A DNA stretch of 42,742 nt from contig QGUZ01000009.1 in NCBI GenBank assembly GCA_003242605.1, forward strand, positions 1-42,742, given 5' to 3'. This DNA is from Actinomycetota bacterium (GTDB taxonomy: Bacteria > Actinomycetota > Actinomycetes > Streptosporangiales > Streptosporangiaceae). A program made the position numbers and the translations under genes. Within the stretch, counting starts at the first letter, position 1, and each line of letters starts with the position of its first letter. The notes below the pieces were generated by a model. It was not told where the DNA came from and did not search any database. It was given only the letters and a program-made list of their open reading frames with translations. Shown here in pieces: positions 1 to 8,654 of this stretch.

Positions 1-160
1 CGTACGGCACCAGCCGCTCCCCCAGCGCCCGCAGCAGCGCGGGCGCGCGCATGCCGTCCGGCCTGATGCGCAGGCCGTCGAGGTCGAACTCCCAGACACA
101 GCCGATGCCCTTCAGTACGTCCCGCACGCCCTCCAGGGTAGTTGGGCCCTTTTGCCCCAA
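1..160 (-). CDS. Unknown protein, 5' part only (runs off left edge)
   Basis: The minus strand carries an open frame from a TTG start at 160 to the window edge, about 53 codons. It is chosen because GGAGGT sits 7 nt before the TTG and an in-frame TGA lies directly before it. The visible protein begins M-GQKGPTTLEGVRDVLKG and continues GIGCVWEFDLDGLRIRP, then a helix-like stretch ending ALGERLVPY. The mix of charged and hydrophobic residues looks like a real globular domain and not an antisense shadow. I do not recognise the family and assign no function. It lies beyond a 340-bp gap from msrA and is transcribed in the same direction. Confidence 0.5.
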   Translation of the reverse strand, partial: MGQKGPTTLEGVRDVLKGIGCVWEFDLDGLRIRPDGMRAPALLRALGERLVPY

Positions 161-500
161 TCACTGCACCTCCGGACTGAAAGTGCGGTTCTTGAGTTGC
201 CGCCCGGATCGTCCGGAGGCGGAGCCCCGGCGACGCAGGCCGTCCCCGCCGGACTGCGGCCGGAATTCGGTTGCCCGCACCGGCCGGTCGCCGCGATGCC
301 TCACTGAGCCAGGTGCCAATCGCATGCGCGAGGTCACGAGGGTGCGCCACCATGGCGGGCCGGCGGGCGGGCGGAGACACAGCGGGGCGGACGCCTGCGA
401 CGGCGGCCGCGGTCCTGCCGCCGATCGTCAGGTCATCGGCCCGGTGGGCGCGGCGCCGCGCGGCTCGCCACGGCGCCGGCCGGTCACGGGGATCGCCCGG
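161..500. other. Gene-free stretch, 340 bp
   Basis: Between the partial edge gene and the msrA stop I see no convincing coding frame, RNA gene or mobile element. The open frames across it have arginine/alanine/glycine-rich translations expected from noncoding GC-rich DNA. The part nearest msrA (about 440-480) contains self-complementary GCGCGGCGCCGCGC that could serve as an msrA terminator, but there is no U-tract. Confidence 0.5.
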
Positions 501-1163
501 CTACTCGCCCGCGGCGGCGACACCCACCGGGCAGGCCACGCCGGTGCCGCCGAGGCCGCAGTAGCCGTTCGGGACCTTGTGCAGGTACTGCTGGTGGTAC
601 TCCTCGGCGTAGTAGAACGGCCCGGCCGGGGCGATCTCGGTGGTGATGGGGCCGTAGCCGGCGGCGGTGAGCACCTTCTGGTAGGCCTCCTTGGAGGCGT
701 AGGCGGCCCGCTCCTGCTCAAGCGAGTGGGTGTAGATGGCGGAGCGGTACTGGGTGCCGATGTCGTTGCCCTGGCGCATGCCCTGCGTCGGGTCGTGGGA
801 CTCCCAGAAGATCTTGAGCAGGTCCTCGTACCTGATGCGCCTGGGGTCGAAGACGACCCGGACGACCTCGGCGTGGCCGGTGAGGCCGGTGCAGACCTCC
901 TCGTAGGTGGGGTTCTCGGTGTAGCCGCCCGCGTACCCCACGGCCGTGGTCACCACGCCGGGGGTCTGCCAGAAGACGCGTTCCGCCCCCCAGAAGCAGC
1001 CGAGGGCGAAGTCGGCGATCTCGGTGCCCTCCGGGAAGGGCGGGACCAGCGGGGTGTCGAGTACGGCGTGGCGGGCCGGCACCGCCATGCGCTGAGGACG
1101 GCCCGGGAGCGCCTCCTCCGGGGTCACCATCCTCGTCTTGTCGTGGCCGAAGAACCAGCCCAT
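501..1163 (-). CDS. msrA: Peptide-methionine (S)-S-oxide reductase MsrA
   Basis: Cytosolic repair enzyme that reduces methionine-S-sulfoxide in proteins and free methionine, recycled by thioredoxin. The 220-residue product has the family signature GCFWGAERVFW with catalytic Cys56, then GYAGGYTENPTYEEVC, the core HAEVVRVVFDP and EYHQQYLHKVPNGYCG. Cys202 and Cys211 near the C-terminus are candidate resolving cysteines. The ATG at 1163 is preferred over a longer frame reaching 1310 because GGGAGGA lies just upstream and the longer N-terminus is not MsrA-like. About 50 residues precede the catalytic motif, as in the longer MsrA type. It is divergent from rarD, and its leader contains a 20-bp perfect palindrome. 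Confidence 0.96.
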   Translation of the reverse strand: MGWFFGHDKTRMVTPEEALPGRPQRMAVPARHAVLDTPLVPPFPEGTEIADFALGCFWGAERVFWQTPGVVTTAVGYAGGYTENPTYEEVCTGLTGHAEVVRVVFDPRRIRYEDLLKIFWESHDPTQGMRQGNDIGTQYRSAIYTHSLEQERAAYASKEAYQKVLTAAGYGPITTEIAPAGPFYYAEEYHQQYLHKVPNGYCGLGGTGVACPVGVAAAGE

Positions 1164-1188
1164 CGTCGTCCTCCCATGCGCTGTCGCC

Positions 1189-1208
1189 GACGCGTCGCGC
1201 GACGCGTC
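1189..1208. promoter_or_regulatory. 20-bp perfect palindrome in msrA leader
   Basis: GACGCGTCGCGCGACGCGTC is identical to its reverse complement and lies 25 bp upstream of the msrA start. It could be a dimeric repressor operator, or in RNA an 8-bp stem with a GCGC loop in the msrA 5' leader. No regulator is assigned. Confidence 0.4.
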
Positions 1209-1248
1209 ACCCGGTGCAACCAGCGGGCCGCCCCGGATGTTCCGCATG

Positions 1249-1261
1249 TTAGCGTCACTAA
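1249..1261. promoter_or_regulatory. Small dyad TTAG-N5-CTAA in msrA/rarD promoter region
   Basis: TTAGCGTCACTAA lies in the locally AT-rich patch (about 1245-1297) between the divergent msrA and rarD genes, where both promoters must sit. The arms are only 4 bp with a 5-nt spacer, so this is weak evidence for an operator. Confidence 0.25.
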
Positions 1262-1321
1262 ACAATGGGCGAAGATGTACTAATTTGTGATTAAGGTGTG
1301 TCAGGAGCAAAACTGGATTTC

Positions 1322-2251
1322 ATGCCTGAATACCGACGCGGGATCCTGTACGCAGTGGCGGCCTACGTGATCTGGGGCCTGTTTCCCGTCTACTGGCCGT
1401 TGCTCAAACCCGCCACCGCCGTCGAGATCCTCGCGCACCGCATGGTGTGGTCCCTGCTCCTGGTCGTCGCGGTGCTCGCCGTCCGCCGCCACTGGTCGTG
1501 GCTGCGGGAGCTGGCGCGGCAGCCCCGCAAGCTCGGGCTGCTCACCCTCGCCGCGCTGCTCATCGCGGTCAACTGGGGCACCTACATCTACGCGGTGAAC
1601 ATCGGGCACGTGGTCGAGGCGGCCCTCGGCTACTTCATCAACCCGCTGGTGAACGTGCTCTTCGGCGTCGTGCTGTTCCGCGAGCGGCTGCGCCGGTGGC
1701 AGTGGGTCGCGGTCGGGCTCGGCACGGTCGCGGTGCTCGTGCTCGCCGTCGCGTACGGCAAGCCGCCCTGGCTCGCGCTCACCCTCGCGTTCAGCTTCGG
1801 GTTCTACAGCGTCATCAAGAAGGGCGTGAACATCGGCGCGGACGAGAGCCTCGCGGTGGAGACGCTCGTGCTGTTCCTCCCCGCGCTCGGCTACATCGGC
1901 CTGCTCGAGTTCCAGGGCGCCGGCACCTTCGCGGGATACGGCCCCCTCCACGCCGTGCTGCTCGCCGGGGCCGGCGTGGTGACCGCGGTGCCGCTGCTGT
2001 TCTTCGGCGCCGCCGCGATCCGGGTCCCGCTGTCGGCGATGGGCCTGCTCCAGTACATCGCCCCGATCCTGCAGTTCCTGTACGGCGTGCTGATCGCCCG
2101 CGAGACCATGCCGCCCGCCCGCTGGGCCGGGTTCGCCATCGTCTGGCTCGCCCTCGCGGTGTTCACCTGGGACGGGATCCGGGCGAGCCGTGCCGTGCGG
2201 CAGGAGCGGCGGGCCGCGGCGCAGGCGGAAGGCGCCCCGGTCGGCACCTGA
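1322..2251 (+). CDS. rarD: EamA-family transporter, RarD type
   Basis: Inner-membrane permease of the drug/metabolite transporter superfamily, RarD branch. Substrates are poorly defined; E. coli RarD is linked to chloramphenicol sensitivity. The 309-residue product starts MPEYRRGILYAVAAYVIWGL, typical of RarD, and shows about ten hydrophobic helices. Conserved stretches include WGTYIYAVNIGHVVEAALGY, FINPLVNVLFGV and the late SAMGLLQYIAPILQFLYGV. A GTG at 1298 in frame would add eight residues; ATG 1322 matches the family N-terminus, with AGGAG 14 nt upstream, a rather long spacing. It is monocistronic and followed by a strong bidirectional terminator. Confidence 0.93.
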   Translation: MPEYRRGILYAVAAYVIWGLFPVYWPLLKPATAVEILAHRMVWSLLLVVAVLAVRRHWSWLRELARQPRKLGLLTLAALLIAVNWGTYIYAVNIGHVVEAALGYFINPLVNVLFGVVLFRERLRRWQWVAVGLGTVAVLVLAVAYGKPPWLALTLAFSFGFYSVIKKGVNIGADESLAVETLVLFLPALGYIGLLEFQGAGTFAGYGPLHAVLLAGAGVVTAVPLLFFGAAAIRVPLSAMGLLQYIAPILQFLYGVLIARETMPPARWAGFAIVWLALAVFTWDGIRASRAVRQERRAAAQAEGAPVGT

Positions 2252-2278
2252 GCGGCCCGGCCGGACGGCCCGACGACG

Positions 2279-2317
2279 CGCGGCGGCCCGCACCCCTGCC
2301 GGGTGCGGGCCGCCGCG
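2279..2317. terminator. Bidirectional terminator, 17-bp perfect stem
   Basis: The arms at 2279-2295 and 2301-2317 (CGCGGCGGCCCGCACCC and its exact complement) enclose the 5-nt loop CTGCC. The hairpin lies between the convergent rarD and polyprenyl synthase genes, so it can end both transcripts. There is no T-run, as is common in actinomycetes. Confidence 0.85.
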
Positions 2318-2340
2318 TATCGCGTACCGCGGATGGGATC

Positions 2341-3336
2341 TCAGCCCGTGCGCTCCACCACGAAGTCGCACAGGGACAGCAGGGCCTCCCGCGCCGGGAT
2401 CGCCGGAAGCTCGGCGAGGTCCGCCTTGGCCCGGTCGATCCAGCGCAGCAGCTCGGCACGGGCGCGGTCCATCGCCGGGTTGGCGCGCAGCAGGGTGAGC
2501 GCCTCCTCCAGGTGCTCCTCCGGGACCGGCCCCTGCAGCAGCTCGCGCAGCCGCGCGTCCGCCGGATCGTCGGAGGCGAGCACGTGCAGCACCGGCAGCG
2601 TGCGCACGCCCTCCCGCAGGTCCGTGCCGGGGGTCTTGCCGCTCTCGCCCGCGGACGCGGCGACGTCGATCAGGTCGTCGCTGAGCTGCCAGGCGACGCC
2701 GATCGCCTCGCACGCGTCGGTGATCCGCTCGACCACCGGCTCCGGCGCGCCGGACAGCAGCGCGCCGAACCGGCCCGAGGTGGCGATGAGCGAGCCGGTC
2801 TTGTCGGCGAGGACCTCGATGTAGTGGCGGATCGGGTCCTCCCCCTCGGCCGGGCCCACGGTCTCCCGGATCTGGCCGCGCACCAGCCGGGAGAACGTCC
2901 GGGCCTGGATGCGGATCGCCTCCGGGCCGAGGTCGGCGAGGATGTCCGAGGCCCGGGCGAACAGGTAGTCCCCGGTGAGGATCGCGATCGTGTTGTTCCA
3001 CCGGGCGTTCGCGCTCGGCGAGCCGCGCCGCACCTGGGCCTCGTCCATGACGTCGTCGTGGTAGAGCGTGCCCAGGTGGGTCAGCTCGATCACCACGGCT
3101 CCGGGGATCACCCCGGGGGCCGTGGGATCGCCGAACTGCGCCGCCAGCAGCACCAGCATCGCGCGGAAACGCTTGCCGCCGGCGAGGATGAGGTGCCGCG
3201 AGGCCTCGGTGACGAACGCGTCCTCGCTCTCCACCGAGGCACGCAGCATCCGCTCCACGGCCGCGAGACCGCTCGCCAACTCCTCCGCGAGCCGCTCGTC
3301 AACATTGGGCAGGCCGACAACCGGCGGCGCAGGCAT
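2341..3336 (-). CDS. Long-chain polyprenyl diphosphate synthase (menaquinone side chain)
   Basis: Condenses isopentenyl diphosphate units onto an allylic primer to make the all-trans prenyl tail, here presumably for menaquinone. The 331-residue product has all marks of trans-isoprenyl synthases: GGKRFRAML (53-61), the first aspartate-rich motif DDVMD (94-98) followed by RRG, the KT pair near 180, and the second motif DDLID (220-224). Gly89, five residues before the first motif, leaves an open chain-length pocket, consistent with a long product; exact length cannot be read. It starts 18 bp after nuoN with AGGAG upstream and closes the menJ-nuo unit. Closest relatives would be heptaprenyl/hexaprenyl synthase component II or GrcC-type proteins. 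Confidence 0.93.
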   Translation of the reverse strand: MPAPPVVGLPNVDERLAEELASGLAAVERMLRASVESEDAFVTEASRHLILAGGKRFRAMLVLLAAQFGDPTAPGVIPGAVVIELTHLGTLYHDDVMDEAQVRRGSPSANARWNNTIAILTGDYLFARASDILADLGPEAIRIQARTFSRLVRGQIRETVGPAEGEDPIRHYIEVLADKTGSLIATSGRFGALLSGAPEPVVERITDACEAIGVAWQLSDDLIDVAASAGESGKTPGTDLREGVRTLPVLHVLASDDPADARLRELLQGPVPEEHLEEALTLLRANPAMDRARAELLRWIDRAKADLAELPAIPAREALLSLCDFVVERTG

Positions 3337-3354
3337 CAGGCGTTACTCCTCGAC

Positions 3355-4899
3355 TTATCGGACGAACAGCGACTCGGCGGCGATGCTCGCGAGGTTGAGC
3401 ACCGGCTCCGGGATCACTCCCAGCACCACGGTAGCCGCCGCCGCGAGGGCGACGACGATCGAGGTGCTCACCGTGGGGACCGCGATCGTCGGGCCGTCCG
3501 CGGCCGGGTCGCTGAAGAACATCAGCACGATGACGCGGACGTAGAAGAACGCGGCCACGGCCGAGGCGATCACCGCGACGATCACGAGCGGCCACGCGTC
3601 CGCGCCGCCCGCCGCCGCGAAGATCGCGTACTTGCCGAGGAAGCCGGAGGTGAGCGGGATGCCGGCGAACGCCAGCAGGAAGAGCGCGAACACCCCGGCG
3701 AGCAGCGGCGCCCGCTTGCCGAGCCCGGCCCACCGCGACAGGTGGTTCGCCTCACCACCGGCGTCCCGCACCAGCGTGACCACCGCGAACGCGCCCACCG
3801 TGGCGATGCCGTAGGCGACCAGGTAGAACAGCAGGCCGGTGAGCGCCTCCCGGTTCTGCTCGGCGTCGCCCACCGCGACCACGCCGACGAGCAGGAAGCC
3901 CGCGTGGGCGATCGACGAGTAGGCGAGCATGCGCTTGATGTCCGTCTGCGTGATCGCGAGGATCGCGCCGACGAGCATCGTGAGGATCGCCACGCCCCAC
4001 AGCACCGGCTTCCAGTCCCACTCCAGGCCGCCGAGCGCGACCCAGAACACCCGCAGCAGCCCGCCGAAGGCGGCCACCAGGGTGCCGGAGGCCATGAGCG
4101 CGGTGACCGGCGTGGGCGCGCCCTGGTACACGTCCGGCTTCCACGCCTGGAACGGCGCGGCACCGATCTTGAACAGCAGGCCCACGCCGAGCGTTGCCGT
4201 GCCGGCGAGCAGCAGGGTGTCCATGCCGCCCACCCGGGTCAGCGCCTCGGCGATGCCGCGGAATTCGACCGTGCCGGCCACGCCGTACAGCAGCGCCGTG
4301 CCGAACAGGAAGAACGCCGAGGAGAACGCGCCGAGCAGGAAGTACTTCATCGCGGCCTCCTGCGACAGCAGGCGGCGGCGACGGGCGAGGCCGCACAGCA
4401 GGTACAGCGGCAGCGACATGACCTCGAGCGCCACGAACATGATGAGCAGGTCGTTCGAGGCGGGGAAGAGCAGCATGCCGCCGACCGCGAACAGCACCAG
4501 CGGGTAGACCTCGGTGTGCGCGGCGCGCGCGGTGATCGACTCCTCCTCCTCGGCCGAGCCCGGCAGCGCCGAGGCCTGGCCGACGAAGTGGTCCTCGTCG
4601 CTGATGAGCAGCACGCTCACCACCGCGAGCACGAGGATCGTGCCCCAGACGAACAGCGTCGGCCCGTCCACCGCGATCGCGCCCATCGCGGCCGCGTTGT
4701 GCGGGGACTGCGTCGCCTGCCACACGGTGAGCACGAACGCGCCGGCCAGCGACAGCAGCGTGAGCGGCATGTGGATCGCCTTGCGCAGGTAGCGCGGCGC
4801 GAACGCCTCCACCACCACGCCCAGCACGGCGGCGCCGAACACCACGAGCAGCGGCGCCACCTGGGCGTATTCGATGACCGGTGGTTCGATCTGGTTCAC
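3355..4899 (-). CDS. nuoN: NADH-quinone oxidoreductase subunit N
   Basis: One of three antiporter-like membrane subunits (L, M, N) of complex I that carry out proton translocation. The 514-residue product is almost entirely hydrophobic, with about 14 helices. Family signatures include KYFLLGAFSSAFFLFG, the broken-helix lysine region FKIGAAPFQAWKPDVYQGAP and TDIKRMLAYSSIAHAGFLLVG. The GTG start overlaps the nuoM stop in a GTGA tetranucleotide, with a G-rich ribosome site upstream. It is the last complex I gene; the polyprenyl synthase follows after 18 bp. Confidence 0.97.
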   Translation of the reverse strand: MNQIEPPVIEYAQVAPLLVVFGAAVLGVVVEAFAPRYLRKAIHMPLTLLSLAGAFVLTVWQATQSPHNAAAMGAIAVDGPTLFVWGTILVLAVVSVLLISDEDHFVGQASALPGSAEEEESITARAAHTEVYPLVLFAVGGMLLFPASNDLLIMFVALEVMSLPLYLLCGLARRRRLLSQEAAMKYFLLGAFSSAFFLFGTALLYGVAGTVEFRGIAEALTRVGGMDTLLLAGTATLGVGLLFKIGAAPFQAWKPDVYQGAPTPVTALMASGTLVAAFGGLLRVFWVALGGLEWDWKPVLWGVAILTMLVGAILAITQTDIKRMLAYSSIAHAGFLLVGVVAVGDAEQNREALTGLLFYLVAYGIATVGAFAVVTLVRDAGGEANHLSRWAGLGKRAPLLAGVFALFLLAFAGIPLTSGFLGKYAIFAAAGGADAWPLVIVAVIASAVAAFFYVRVIVLMFFSDPAADGPTIAVPTVSTSIVVALAAAATVVLGVIPEPVLNLASIAAESLFVR

Positions 4900-6440
4900 T
4901 GGCCGGCCCCCCTCTGCACGGCGACGTTGAGCGTCGGCTCAGGATCCTGGGTGACGCCGGCGATCGACAGGGTCTGCGTCACCGACGGGTTGATGACGTC
5001 GAACAGCGGCTTGGGATAGACCCCGAGCGCCAGGATCACCGCGATCAGCGGGGCCATCACCCACTTCTCCCGGCCGTTCAGCTCACCGAGCGACTTCACG
5101 CCCTCGCTCGGCGGCCCGCCCGCGACCCGCTGGTACAGCCACAGCATGTAGATCGCCGAGAGCACCACGCCGAAGGTGGCGATCACCGCGGCGACCAGGT
5201 AGGTGCGGTTCTGGAAGGTGCCGATCAGCACGGTGAACTCGGACACGAACGTGGCGAGGCCGGGCACCGCGGTACCGGCGAGGCAGGCGAACAGGAAGCT
5301 GCCGGCGAGCACCGGGGTCACCTTCTGCACGCCGCCGTAGTCGGAGATGTACTGCGAGCCGCGCCGCTGGATGAGGAACCCGGCGACGAGGAACAGCGCG
5401 CCAGTGGCGAACCCGTGGTTCACCATGTACAGCGTCGCGCCCGCGCCCGCGGTGGTGGTCATCGCGAACACGCCCATCGCGATGAACCCGAAGTGCGAGA
5501 TCGAGGTGTAGGCGATCAGCCGCTTGATGTCGGTCTGCCCGATCGCCACGATCGCGCCGTAGATGATGCCGATCACCGCGAGCGTGATCACCAGCGGAGT
5601 GAAGAACCGCGAGGCGTCCGGGAACAGCTCGAGGCAGAACCGCAGCATGCCGTACGTGCCGACCTTGTCGAGCACGCCGACGAGCAGCACCGCGGCGCCC
5701 GCCGGGGCCTGGGCGGCCGAGTCGGGCAGCCAGGTGTGGAACGGCACCAGCGGCGCCTTGATCGCGAAGGCGATGAAGAACCCGAGGAACAGCCAGCGCT
5801 GGACGCCCGGGTCGGTGATCGCGCCGATCAGCTCGGTGTGCAGGAACGTGTTCTTACCGGCGATCACGTACAGGCCGATCACCGCGACCAGCATGAGCAG
5901 GCCGCCGAGCAGCGAGTACAGCAGGAACTTGACCGCTGCGTAGGACCGCTGGGCTCCGCCGTACGACCCGATCATGAAGTACATCGGGATCAGCATCGCC
6001 TCGAAGAAGACGTAGAAGAGGAAGACGTCGGTCGCCGCGAAGACGCCGATCATCATCGCCTCGAGCACGAGGATCAAGGCGAAGTACGTCTTCACCGAGC
6101 GCTTCGCCGGAGCCTCGGGGGTGCCCGCCGCCTCGTTCCAGGAGGCGAGCACCACGATCGGCACGAGCAGCGCCGACAGCAGGATCAGCACCAGGGCGAC
6201 GCCGTCGACGCCGAGCGCGAAGTGAATGCCGAACGACGGGATCCAGCTGTAGGTCTCCGTGAACTGCAGCCGATCCCCGCCGGGGTTGAACTGCGCGGCC
6301 ATGACCGCGGCGAGCGCCAGCACCACCAGCGACACCGCGAAGGTGAGCTGCTTGGCGAGCGTCTCGTTGCGCTTGGGCACCGCCGCCACGGCTACGGCGC
6401 CCACCGCGGGCACGGCCATCAGGGTCGAGAGCCAAGGCAT
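4896..6440 (-). CDS. nuoM: NADH-quinone oxidoreductase subunit M
   Basis: Antiporter-like proton channel subunit of complex I. The 514-residue polytopic protein begins MPWLSTLMAVPAVGAVAVAA. It contains FYVFFEAMLIPMYFMIG with the conserved glutamate of the proton path, IKAPLVPFHTWLPDSAAQAP, DKVGTYGMLRF and TDIKRLIAYTSISHFGFIAMG. The ATG at 6440 is chosen because it shares one base with the nuoL stop and fits the family N-terminus; an in-frame extension to 6635 would run into nuoL coding sequence. Its stop overlaps the nuoN start. Confidence 0.97.
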   Translation of the reverse strand: MPWLSTLMAVPAVGAVAVAAVPKRNETLAKQLTFAVSLVVLALAAVMAAQFNPGGDRLQFTETYSWIPSFGIHFALGVDGVALVLILLSALLVPIVVLASWNEAAGTPEAPAKRSVKTYFALILVLEAMMIGVFAATDVFLFYVFFEAMLIPMYFMIGSYGGAQRSYAAVKFLLYSLLGGLLMLVAVIGLYVIAGKNTFLHTELIGAITDPGVQRWLFLGFFIAFAIKAPLVPFHTWLPDSAAQAPAGAAVLLVGVLDKVGTYGMLRFCLELFPDASRFFTPLVITLAVIGIIYGAIVAIGQTDIKRLIAYTSISHFGFIAMGVFAMTTTAGAGATLYMVNHGFATGALFLVAGFLIQRRGSQYISDYGGVQKVTPVLAGSFLFACLAGTAVPGLATFVSEFTVLIGTFQNRTYLVAAVIATFGVVLSAIYMLWLYQRVAGGPPSEGVKSLGELNGREKWVMAPLIAVILALGVYPKPLFDVINPSVTQTLSIAGVTQDPEPTLNVAVQRGAGQ

Positions 6441-8347
6441 CAGAAGCTCCCTACGGCCAGCAGAGCACCGACGACCGCGGCGGCTCCGAGGAATACGGAC
6501 AACGCGTACGAGCGCACGAACCCGGTCTGGATCCGGCGCAGGCGGCCGGACGTGCCGCCGATCGCCGCGGCGAGGCCGTTCACGATGCCGTCCACGCCGC
6601 GGTTGTCGAAGAACACCGCCAGGCGGGTGAGCCACTGGCCCGGCCGCATGAACAGCGACTCGTTCAGCGCGTCGCCGTACAGGTCACGCCGGGCGAACGT
6701 GGTGAGGAACGAGCCGCGCGGGGCGACCTCGGGCACCGGGCTCTTGGCGTACTTGGTCCACGCGTACGCCGCGCCCGCCAGGACGAGCACGATCGTGACG
6801 ATGCCGGGCACGCTCACCGGGTGGAACGCGAGCGGCTCCTCCGGCGCGCCCACGGCCGGGCGGAGGAACTCCGCGAACGTGCCGCCCGCGATGAGCAGGC
6901 CGCCGCCGAGCACCGAGCCGACCGAGAGCAGGATGAGCGGCCAGGTCATCACCTTCGGCGACTCGTGCGGGTGGGCGTCGGACGCCCAGCGCTTCTCGCC
7001 GAAGAAGGTCATGAACATCACGCGGGACATGTAGAAGCCGGTGATGCCGGCGCCGATCACCGCGACCCAGCCCAGCACCGGGCTGACGTGCATCGCCGCC
7101 TCGATGATGCTGTCCTTGGTGAACCAGCCGGACAGCGGCGGGATGCCGATGATCGCCAGGTAGCCGAGGCCGAACGTGGCGAACGTGATCGGCATGACCG
7201 TGCGCAGCCCGCCGTACCGGCGCATGTCGACCTCGTCGTTCATGGCGTGCATGACCGAGCCGGCGCCGAGGAACATCGCGGCCTTGAAGAAGCCGTGCGC
7301 GATCAGGTGCGCGATGGCGAAGGCGTAGCCGATCGGGCCGAGCCCGGCGGCGAGCACCATGTAGCCGATCTGCGACATCGTCGAGCCGGCGAGCGCCTTC
7401 TTGATGTCGTCCTTCGCGCAACCGATGATCGCACCGGCGATCAGCGTCGCGGCGCCGACGATCGTCACCACGAGCTGCGCGGTCGGCGCGCCCTCGTAGA
7501 TCGCCCCGGACCGGGTGATCAGGTACACACCGGCGGTGACCATGGTCGCGGCGTGGATGAGCGCCGACACCGGGGTCGGGCCCTCCATCGCGTCGAGCAA
7601 CCAGGACTGCAGCGGGAGCTGGGCGGACTTGCCGCACGCGCCGAGCAGGAGCAGCAGGCCGATCACGGTGAGCGTGACCTGCTCGGCCGCGCCCGCGTTC
7701 GCCAGCACGTCCTTGTAGGCGACGGTGCCGAACGTGGTGAAGATCGTGAAGATGCCGAGCGCGAGACCGAAGTCACCGACCCGGTTCACCACGAACGCCT
7801 TCTTCGCCGCGGTCGCCGCGGACGGCTTGTGCTGCCAGAACCCGATCAGCAGGTAGGACGCCAGGCCGACGCCCTCCCAGCCGATGTACAGGCCCAGGTA
7901 GTTGTCGGCGAGCACGAGCACGAGCATCGCCGCGACGAACAGGTTGAGGTACGCGAAGAACTTGCGCCGCTTCTCGTCGTGGGCCATGTAGCCGATCGAG
8001 TAGATGTGGATCAGCGAACCCACACCCGTGATCAGCAGGGCGAAGGAGATCGACAGCGGGTCGATCAGCAGGCCCATCTCGACGTGGAACGACCCGGCCG
8101 GCAGGAAGTCGTACAGCATCACCTGGCGGCGCCGCTCGGCCTCGTCGAAGCCGAGGAGCTCCACGAAGGCGAGCACCGCCACCGCGAAGGAGGCGAGCGA
8201 CATCGCCGTGCCGAGGAGGTGGCCCCAGCGGTCCGTGAGGCGCCCGAACAGCAGCAGGATCGCGGCGCCGACCGCGGGCAGCGCGATCATGAGCCAGGAG
8301 GCGCCGATCACTCCACCGGTCTCCGTGATGATCTCAGCGGGTTGCAC
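6440..8347 (-). CDS. nuoL: NADH-quinone oxidoreductase subunit L
   Basis: Largest antiporter-like subunit, at the distal end of the complex I membrane arm, with a C-terminal lateral helix linking the channels. The 635-residue product shows YLGLYIGWEGVGLASYLLIG, KSAQLPLQSWLLDAMEGPTP with VSALIHAATMVTAGVYLITR, and CAKDDIKKALAGSTMSQIGY. The GTG start follows an AGAGGT site, 10 bp after nuoK. Length and motifs match full-length NuoL. Confidence 0.97.
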   Translation of the reverse strand: MQPAEIITETGGVIGASWLMIALPAVGAAILLLFGRLTDRWGHLLGTAMSLASFAVAVLAFVELLGFDEAERRRQVMLYDFLPAGSFHVEMGLLIDPLSISFALLITGVGSLIHIYSIGYMAHDEKRRKFFAYLNLFVAAMLVLVLADNYLGLYIGWEGVGLASYLLIGFWQHKPSAATAAKKAFVVNRVGDFGLALGIFTIFTTFGTVAYKDVLANAGAAEQVTLTVIGLLLLLGACGKSAQLPLQSWLLDAMEGPTPVSALIHAATMVTAGVYLITRSGAIYEGAPTAQLVVTIVGAATLIAGAIIGCAKDDIKKALAGSTMSQIGYMVLAAGLGPIGYAFAIAHLIAHGFFKAAMFLGAGSVMHAMNDEVDMRRYGGLRTVMPITFATFGLGYLAIIGIPPLSGWFTKDSIIEAAMHVSPVLGWVAVIGAGITGFYMSRVMFMTFFGEKRWASDAHPHESPKVMTWPLILLSVGSVLGGGLLIAGGTFAEFLRPAVGAPEEPLAFHPVSVPGIVTIVLVLAGAAYAWTKYAKSPVPEVAPRGSFLTTFARRDLYGDALNESLFMRPGQWLTRLAVFFDNRGVDGIVNGLAAAIGGTSGRLRRIQTGFVRSYALSVFLGAAAVVGALLAVGSF

Positions 8348-8357
8348 GGAACACCTC

Positions 8358-8654
8358 TTAGTTCTTCAGCAGGTTCGCGTCGTCGACCGATGCGGACCTG
8401 CGGGTACGGAACATCGTCACGATGATCGCGAGGCCGACCACGACCTCGGCCGCCGCCACGACCATGACGAAGAACGCGATGATCTGTCCGTCCAGGTTCC
8501 CGTGCTGCCGGGCGAACGTGACGAAGGCCAGATTGCAGGCGTTGAGCATGAGCTCCACGCACATGAACACCACGATGGCGTTGCGGCGCACCAGCACGCC
8601 GATGGCGCCGATGGCGAACAGCAGCGCGGAGAGCACCAGGTAGTGAGTGGTCAT
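8358..8654 (-). CDS. nuoK: NADH-quinone oxidoreductase subunit K
   Basis: Small three-helix membrane subunit with two buried glutamates in the proton pathway of complex I. The 98-residue product contains GVLVRRNAIVVFMCVELMLN, the NuoK signature with the conserved Glu in helix 2, then ACNLAFVTFAR and AAAEVVVGLAIIV with the helix-3 Glu. Its ATG overlaps the nuoJ stop by 4 bp. Confidence 0.97.
   Translation of the reverse strand: MTTHYLVLSALLFAIGAIGVLVRRNAIVVFMCVELMLNACNLAFVTFARQHGNLDGQIIAFFVMVVAAAEVVVGLAIIVTMFRTRRSASVDDANLLKN

Noticed and set aside
51..1283. Plus-strand open frame of 410 codons across the msrA region
   Set aside because: Antisense to msrA and the edge gene; low-complexity translation; msrA has clear catalytic motifs and a ribosome site.
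1447..5019. Plus-strand open frame of 1190 codons
   Set aside because: Antisense to the polyprenyl synthase and nuoN; the translation is H/R/A/D/E-rich without hydrophobic core. It is an artefact of GC-rich third positions in the real genes.
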